From assembly GCA_033085395.1 (NCBI GenBank), contig MU853199.1, forward strand, positions 55,267 to 119,266: 64,000 nt of DNA, read 5' to 3'. Source of the stretch: Xanthoparmelia taractica (Eukaryota; Ascomycota; Lecanoromycetes; Lecanorales; Parmeliaceae). The notes below the pieces were generated by a model. The model ran no database searches. It was not told the origin of the DNA and worked only from the letters and a program-made list of their open reading frames with translations. Both the position numbers and the translations under genes were made by a program. How positions within the stretch are numbered: position 1 is the first letter of the stretch; every line of letters begins with the position of its first letter. This document shows positions 57,432-64,000 of the stretch, in pieces.

Positions 57432-59669
57432 TTAATCCCCCAGCGTCAGTTGGTCGTCCATCCATCCGCACTGACATGTATTCGGATATGTAATCCTCTT
57501 GTGCTTGGCTTCCCTCTTCTTGGGGGACCCCGATGGTGAGGCTGCAGGCACTGGAAAAGGCGGAATCCCGGCCATCCCCTGCATCGCCAGATTCTGGACG
57601 AGGCCTTGACTTTCAGTCTCGGAAAGGTAAACAGTATTTACAAGTTGCGTATCCGGGTCAATTAAAGGACCAGGTTGATAAGTATTGAGGATCTGCATCT
57701 GCTGGCAGTATGCCGGGCTAGGGTTCACTGGGCGGCGTTCTTCAATCTTCACGGATTTGGGATAGGGTGCAGGACTTGCAGGACTTTGGCGCTTTAGACG
57801 TGATCCTGAGAACGGGAAGGACCCCGAGCTTGTTGCTGCTGCGCTGGCAGATGCATCCGACGCGCTGGCACTAGCATTCGCGTCCTGAGTAACGAAGATG
57901 AAACCTTCAAGGATGGTGTTGTTCCAGTAACAGAACCACGGCCTGTCGACTGGCTTTGCAACCGAGTTGCTCGTCCATTTATCTTTTTCTTGCCGTCCTA
58001 TCAAGCTTCCGCGTCTTTCCAATCCATTCTTGTAGAACCAACGCTTGAAAAACGACCGCTTCGAGCTTGTTATCCCGCCGGGTATATCTTCTTCGTGGAC
58101 AATCACAAGCTTGTCGAACTGTTGCTGAAAAACATATGCAGGACCTCTATTGAAGTCGTCTTTGTCTCTCATGAGCACCAAGCTGGCTGGTTGACTGAGT
58201 TGCGGAGGCTGAGAGCCATAACGTATATAATCGTCGGAGGGTCTCGCATATGATAGGGAGATAACCGGCGTATTTGAGCTCGTCATGCTTACTACCATAC
58301 TCAAATCGGCACCAGTCGCGCAGTCCCAGGCACAGCTTTGAGCACTGTCGTTCAGGCATGACTTCGTGTTGGAGATGGAATTGTTTAGAGACACAGCAAA
58401 TGTGCCAGTTGGAAGAGCTGGAAGGTTGGCTGGGGTGGACGTAAGCGGTACCGCATCTGGTGGACTTGACATTATAGTGGCGGTGACTGTGGCAGTTGGT
58501 GCGCTGCTTGAGTAAGTTAGTAATAGCAGAACCGAGTAACTTGATGTATCTTACGCTGAGCTTGCGGGGGCTGTAACGGTATGTGCAGCTTCTGGCTGTT
58601 GAGATACTGCTGCTTGTTCGAGGTGTCTATGGGCTATCATGCCCCCAATCCCCCCTCCCATTATGACTGCGAGGATCACGACCGCTGCCATAACGAACAA
58701 GAGCCAACACGGTAGCACCCCGCAACAGACTCTAACTCTTCTTTTACTCCTTTCTCGGACCTTTTCCTTGAAGCCCCCACCTTCATCTTTTGAAAGGATG
58801 GCAGTGGCAGTAGTCGAGTTCAATTGCGTGGAGCTGTCAGCGAAAGGGTCTGTGAAATTCGCGTCGTCTCTTGAGCTATCTGGATTGTGCCTTGGGCTGT
58901 TCAATGTCTCCTCTGAATCGTCTGGTATGGCGTGCACAGCGCTTCTCCTGACACTGCCTAGTCCTGACGTATACTTAGGTGGTATGCTGTTAGCGAATCG
59001 AGTATACGGTGGGAGTTGCTCCGCATAGCCATCCGGGCCTATAAGATCGTCTATATCTTCTCCATCAGGCCCAAGCCGTCGCTGGTACTCCCGGTCCATG
59101 CCTGGAAAACCAGCAACAGAAACTTGCTCAGCCTCCGGGGCGGTATTTTGCGGGTACATGCCGTAGGGTTGTGTGGGTCCACGGGGTCCGGAGTAAGACC
59201 TTTCTGGTGGTCTTATGGTTGAGGTTGTTGCCATGCTTGGAGTTCGCGTTGGTCCAATACCTTGCGGATACATTGTATATGGATGGCTAGGTCCCATTGC
59301 TCCTTGATAAGGACTCTGTGCGCGAGCCAAGTCCGACGTCGGTGTGGTCCTTGTTGATATTCGTTGGGCTGAGGTATAGCTTCCCAGGTCTGAACCTGTT
59401 TCACTCCGTTGTGATCCTCTGCTTCTCCATAACCGCGAGTCGAATGATTGTTGTCTGTACGATGATTGCCTGGACGGAACGGAGAGTGAAATGCCGTCGT
59501 GACCATCGTCACGATCCAGAGTCAGAGGGGTTTCTTCAAGGCCATCGACTACTTCATCGAGCTCCAGCGCGAATCGATCGCTGAACACATCTGTTTGCGT
59601 AGAACGGAGAGAACCTCCGGCTCGTGATGGACCGTCGAGGGTTGAATGTCGGTCGGCCTGGGTTGCCAT
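57432..59669 (-). CDS. Single-pass membrane protein with extracellular DUF7820-type domain
   Basis: Two exons on the minus strand, 58555..59669 and 57432..58503, with a 51-nt intron give 728 residues. The N-terminal 310 residues are disordered, Ser/Arg/Pro/Gln-rich and presumed cytosolic. A basic-Cys stretch (KRRVRVCCGVLPC) leads into one membrane span (WLLFVMAAVVILAVIMGGGI). A Ser/Thr-rich linker spans the splice (HTVTAPASSAAPTATVTATI), followed by a conserved extracellular region with Cys pairs (CLNDSAQSCAWDC), FVFQQQFDKLVIVHEEDIP-like sequence, RPWFCYWNNTILEGFIFVTQ, and a Cys-containing end CQCGW. This architecture matches fungal DUF7820 proteins of unknown role. The alternative of two genes is disfavoured by frame and the splice consensus. 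Confidence 0.8.
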
Positions 59670-60579
59670 TTGTTGAATACCTGTTCTGCGCAGTCTTGGA
59701 CAACGGCCTCAGAACCCACAGCGGCGCCAATTAATTTCTACAGAACGTCAATGCATTCTCGGCTCTCTCACTCTCTATCTTGACTCTTGTCTCGATTCCG
59801 GCGGCCAAGGTGACGAACTGCAGTGGTTGAAGATTGGGAGTTGTGGGCAAATGGAGGTGCGCTCGGCCGCCGATCAGGGGCTTGGCATGGCGAAACGGCT
59901 TCCTCTTTTCGCGATGATGTCAAATTCTTTGCACGTGTGTTCTCTCCAATAATAACCACGAATTGCATGCGTCTACATTAGGTGTTATGGCATTCCCTGC
60001 TTATCTAGTACCAAGTATACATATATAAAATACGTAACAGAGACTGCCGGCCTGTAGGATGGGTTTGCGTGTACTCTGTAGGGAGGGTATGATTCCGCTC
60101 CAGTACAATTCCATACGCCGGATTGTCAAAAGGGTTGGAGTAACGAATTAAGAAAACAATAAGACTTGAGCACCGCGCATAGTTCGCCGACAGCATGCTC
60201 TGGGAACTAAGGTACTGCGGAGTATACCTCGTACTGCGCCAAGGATAATTTACCGTATCTCTGGTAATATATATATTCCGTATCAGAATCAGCTGGACAA
60301 GGTCTTGCGTAAAAGGAAGATATGTGTCTAGCCACCTGTGAGACAGCCATATATTGTATACATCGACGGTCTTAATTTTCAGATACTATGCCATGGTGGT
60401 GCTATTAAGAGCACCAGAGGAACCCCAGAAATCTATCACAACCCCGCGCATGCTTGGTTTGGATATGCCGTACTTGCTGTGTCCGACGCCGGAGATGAAC
60501 GCGTTGATAGCAGCTGGATACTGACCGCCATATGGGATACCATCGTCCTCCACGTTTCAAACCTGCTTGCAACGGAGAC
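59670..60579. other. Intergenic region between the DUF7820 gene and erg13
   Basis: These 910 bp should hold the promoter of the 59669 gene and the 3' end of erg13. A CACGTG is near 59933. No gene is supported. Confidence 0.35.
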
Positions 60580-62150
60580 CTAGGCTTTGATTTCGTACTT
60601 CCGCTTGAACATCTCATCGACTTCTGTCAAGTAGTATGTCCCCTTGGTTATAGTCTCGGGGTTGCCCTTGGGGGTGTAACCCTTCTGCAGATGTGCCTTT
60701 TCTCTAAGCACGCACATCTACCGTGTCGTCAGCCAGTACGTACCCGCGTGCCTAATGACATACGGCTTACCTCATCATACGTCTCTGGAGGCACTGTCCT
60801 TCTCGCATCTAATCTCTTATGCAAATCGAGTTGCTTGGCCATTGGGGTAATGTCCCCTACAACCTTCATGCTAAAGAAAGAGCTAGCAAGGCCGCTTCCG
60901 TAACTGAAGAAACCAACGCGCCTGCCCTTGAATTCCTCGCTAGGCACGTTGCTCAGTAGAGCCACCAGAGAACCGTAAACGCTGGCACAGTACATGTTAC
61001 CGCACATCGTAGGCACCTGAATACCAGGCTGTACTCTCGTCTGGAACTTTTTCTTGCTAAGAGCCATAAAGGTCTTCTCGAGGGTCTTGTCGGTCAATGA
61101 TTTCTCGTAGCTTAAATCTTGAAGCTCCTTCGGCACTGAGTCGAACGCTGACTGTTCCGGATTGACTCGGTAATCGTTGTAAAACAAACGGGCGTAGGAT
61201 TTGGCAACCAGTTTGCAAGTTGGTGAATGGAAAAGCACATGGTCGAAGCGGTCAAGTGGAGTGTTGTTTAATGACATATCATGCACGCCATTTGCAACCC
61301 CACTCCTTTGAAGAGACGCTTCGCGTTGATTGTATGCCTTGTAGCAAGCGTCCACTGCTTCTGTATAACAACTGACGGAGAAATGGCCATCGACAACGGG
61401 ATACTCGGAAGTCAGATCTGGTTTGTAAAAGTCGTACGCATGCTGCATGTAGGTACCCCGCTTGCCTGGCTCGAAAGCAAGAGGCGCATCGGGACCGACT
61501 AGCATAGCGACACAGCCCGCACCACCTGTAGGACGGGCGTTGCCCTTCTTGTAGAGGGCGATATCTCCGGTGCAAACAATAGCGTCGCGTCCATCCCAGG
61601 CAGAGGACTCTACCCAGTTGATGGCGTTGAAAAGCGCGTTGGTGCCCCCATAACAAGCATTGACAGTGTCCACTCCCTCAATGTTGGTGTTGCCGACGTC
61701 TTGGAACAATTGCATCAAGACCGACTTGACCGATTTGGATTTGTCAAGGAGTGTCTCTGTGCCAACTTCTAGACGGCCGATGGAAGTGGGATCTATGGAG
61801 TATTTGCGGAGAAGGGCTGAAACGGTTGTGAGGGCGAAGGAGTAGATATCTGGAACATGACTTGATCAGGCTCCGGGTAATATAGACTCTTATACTGTTC
61901 GAACTTACCTTCTCTGTCATCGCAGAAACTCATCTTGGTCTGTCCAAGACCGATTGTGTATTTCCCCTGGCTAACGCCATCGAACTTTTCCAGCTCGGCT
62001 TGGTCGACGCACTGTAACGTTGAATCAGTCAAGTCTTCCATGGTGCCAACAGAGGGGCAAAAACATCGCAGAGGAGTCTTGAAGATGTACCTGGCTCGGG
62101 AAATAGATTTCAATGGCCTTGATGCCGATGTTCTGGGGTCGAGATGCCAT
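60580..62150 (-). CDS. erg13: Hydroxymethylglutaryl-CoA synthase
   Basis: The enzyme condenses acetyl-CoA with acetoacetyl-CoA to HMG-CoA, the step before HMG-CoA reductase in the mevalonate and ergosterol pathway. Four exons on the minus strand: 62091..62150, 61909..62011, 60771..61849 and 60580..60717, giving 459 residues, a normal length. The start MASRPQNIGIKAIEIYFPSQ is the canonical fungal start. The catalytic Cys is residue 120 in NACYGGTNALFN; Glu86 in EVGTETLLD is 34 residues before it, matching the spacing of the human catalytic pair. Other marks are GDIALYKKGNARPTGGAG, FSVSCYTEAVDACYKAY, FHSPTCKLVAKSYARL and VGFFSYGSGLASSFF. The last exon (ending EMFKRKYEIKA) completes the C-terminus. 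Cytosolic. Confidence 0.95.
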
Positions 62151-63047
62151 ACTGGACGTTGAGAGTGAAAATTTCTTCAAAAGATTCGGTTTTAGTGGAC
62201 ACAGCAATATGGCAGAGACCGATGCAGAGGGTGGGCTGCAGCAATTGCAAGCACTCAGAAGGCGAAGCAGGAAATTGGAGCTTGTTCGAGGAAGTCAAGC
62301 GATGGAGAGGGAGATGATAAGACTACCGAAGGAGAGGATATAAGAGACAGTCCGAATCCCATGTATCCACAGCTAAGCCGTTCCTCCTTCCTTCTCGGGT
62401 CTCACAGGATTCAAAGTGGGGAAATTTTAGGGAGCAGTCTGTGAGTGGGTACTTCGTACTTCTACAGTTTATATAGGAGCTCAATCGGTTCTCCCCGGAG
62501 CCGAATATCCACGCACGCGGGGGACAGATATGGTTGAACCCGCCAAGCAATGTCAGTCTTTCAAAATTTGTATGAGTCGATCGATACTCCTTCGACCTGA
62601 TTGAAAATGCAATAGCAAATTCTTAAGTGATCATTATCTACAGCTTGTTCACCGAAAATCTTTGCATCAGATTCTTCATTGTGGAGTTATCTAATGTATC
62701 AAGTACTTTATTCCCAGTTTTGGGGGGTTGGATATTTAACGATTTATGTCCCCTGCCAAGCCAAAAGTGGATTGTCGATGTGGCCCCCCACGAAAGCATT
62801 CGAAAATCTACAATCTCTTATAACACTCCACTAAATGCCTTATACATAACACACTTAGTATAGAAGTTGATCTTCTAGCTAAACGCTACAGTTTTTGTCT
62901 CAAACACTTGGCTGTATCTCCATTGGTCACGAAGTTATCCGGAGTTTTCGGTTCCCTTGCATCAAACGTAGCTTGCCCGCGGCTGCGCTAAGCTTCCCCA
63001 GGCCTTTTGCCGACGGAAGGTATATCGGGTGTGCGGGTCAAGTTGAA
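62151..63047. promoter_or_regulatory. erg13 upstream region grading into AT-rich repeat flank
   Basis: This is about 900 bp upstream of the erg13 start codon up to the TA that precedes the transposon end. Open frames here are short and without recognisable content. No gene is called. Confidence 0.4.
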
Positions 63048-63049
63048 TA

Positions 63050-64000
63050 CAGTCGACTTCCGATATACCGGAACGAAGAAATCTGACGCAGTAGTCCGTT
63101 ATAACGAATATTCCTTTATATCGAATGTACACTAGTAGATTAACACTAGTCCTATTTAGGCCTGCTATGTATTCCCAAACCAGCTATCTAACTTGCCTTG
63201 ATGCAAGATAGTGCTCCTAGAGAGGTGAAGCTCTCTTTCACGCCGTCGTAGAGCCTTTGTAAGAGCTGGATCTCCAGATTTCTACTGTTCTTCGTATAGT
63301 TTCAAGGTTTGTAGAGCAGAGAGAGCCTCTTGAATTGACACTATAAGATATATAGTAGTTTCTTCTAAATTTTTTTTTTTTAACCTCTATCGTAAAGATT
63401 ATAGTACTCTTAAGATATAAGTCTTAGTTCTTTATTCTTTAATATTATGTCATGGAATATTTGATCATATGGACGTAGGGCTGGTCATGACTAGCCTTGG
63501 CGCTCGCTTCTCCGTACTTAGTTGGCGCACACACACGTAGATAGATCAACAATTCATAAACACCACACTCATTATTGAATCACATTAATATTGTTCCTTG
63601 ATATATTAGATCTATTAAAGTCTCGATAATAATACTTAATTAGCTAAAAAGAATCTTTTATTATATTATAATTATAACTATTATTAACTATATTAATTCG
63701 TCACTCGATATCTCTTTTATAATAGTAAATTTTAATCTTATATAAGTAGAAGTTATAGCTAATATACGTATAAAATCGTTATCGAGTCTTCTTAGTTAAT
63801 TTATAAGTATTTCGAGTCTTCTTTTCTTAATAAGAATACTTAATTCACTAGATCTCACGCTTCTTATACTCGCTATATGTGAGAGCGCTTTCCAATTGTA
63901 CCATAAAGCTAAAAATATGACTCATACGGGTCGGAAAGGTGTGGTATCTATTGAATATAGTCGTTTTCAACTTTTTTTTAACTTTTTTTAAAAAATTATA
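63050..64000 (-). mobile_element. Decayed pogo/Fot1-type DNA transposon (3' part), continues past the edge
   Basis: A terminal-repeat-like end CAGTCGACTTCCGATATACC begins at 63050, directly after a TA (63048-63049). Pogo/Fot1 elements use TA targets and similar ends with CCGTTATAACGAA-like motifs, also seen at 63096-63108. Minus-strand transposase remains lie just inside. Beyond 63350 the sequence is strongly AT-rich, consistent with repeat-induced point mutation. A separate, less AT-rich island at about 63462-63545 may mark a nested insertion. The other end is outside the window. Confidence 0.65.
63165..63340 (-). pseudogene. C-terminal remnant of a pogo-like DDE transposase
   Basis: Read on the minus strand, the sequence gives VSIQEALSALQTLKLYEEQ, a TAG stop, then KSGDPALTKALRRRERELHL and LHQGKLDSWFGN before the terminal stop. 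This ALQxLKLYEEQ...GDPxxxxxLxRxER...GxLDxxF pattern resembles the tail of fungal pogo/Fot1 transposases as I remember them. The internal TAG sits where the family usually has a Gln (CAG), i.e. a C-to-T change of the kind RIP makes. Inactive. Confidence 0.65.

Noticed and set aside
1..64000. CRISPR arrays, operons, prophage or a secondary-metabolite cluster.
   Set aside because: None is present: genes are individually transcribed eukaryotic genes and no regularly spaced direct repeats or backbone synthase genes are seen.

Overview
The window is typical of a filamentous ascomycete (Pezizomycotina). Genes are compact, carry short GT-AG introns of about 50-90 nt, lie on both strands without operons, and encode eukaryotic proteins whose closest relatives are fungal (DASH Duo1, Nst1, Rho2, Imp2/Cdc15, SurE-TTL Pby1, fungus-only DUF1749, DUF7707, DUF7820 and DUF7918 families). 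The class within Pezizomycotina cannot be fixed from sequence alone. Splice models below were built by hand; in every complete gene the exon lengths sum to a multiple of three.

Layout. 1-5.3 kb: 5' part of DASH subunit DUO1 (cut by the left edge), a serine/proline-rich protein of unknown function, a TRAPPC12-like TPR protein, and a DUF1749 (SidJ-type) hydrolase. 5.6-12.5 kb: stress protein NST1, the GTPase RHO2 (with a 6-nt exon), and mitochondrial ribosomal protein mL40. 13.2-20.3 kb: an MFS sugar transporter, anthranilate phosphoribosyltransferase TRP4, and a SurE-tubulin-tyrosine-ligase fusion (PBY1). 20.3-24.5 kb: RNase H2 subunit B and MCM10 fire divergently from a promoter with MluI-box motifs. 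25.7-35 kb: galactokinase, TFIIIC subunit Sfc6/Tfc6, a non-autonomous inverted-repeat transposon, a RING-CH membrane E3 ligase, and a membrane-anchored phytase-like histidine acid phosphatase. 35.9-46.6 kb: F-BAR/SH3 cytokinesis protein (Imp2/Cdc15 type) divergent from the CCR4-NOT scaffold NOT1. 48.3-52.2 kb: a conserved protein of unknown function divergent from a U2 snRNP SURP/CID splicing factor. 53-62.2 kb: a GPI-anchored DUF7707 protein, a DUF7918 protein, a single-pass DUF7820 membrane protein, and HMG-CoA synthase ERG13. 62.2-64 kb: AT-rich sequence with a decayed pogo/Fot1-type DNA transposon.

These are mostly housekeeping genes for mitosis, replication, transcription, mRNA turnover, splicing, trafficking, cell wall/cytokinesis and primary metabolism. 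No secondary-metabolite cluster, CRISPR, prophage or other multi-gene system is visible. The most notable non-coding structures are the inverted-repeat element at 30598-31061 between two divergent genes, the probable cell-cycle promoter at 21672-22000, the rho2 micro-exon and the RIP-like transposon relic at the right edge. I do not see convincing evidence of a new multi-gene system.
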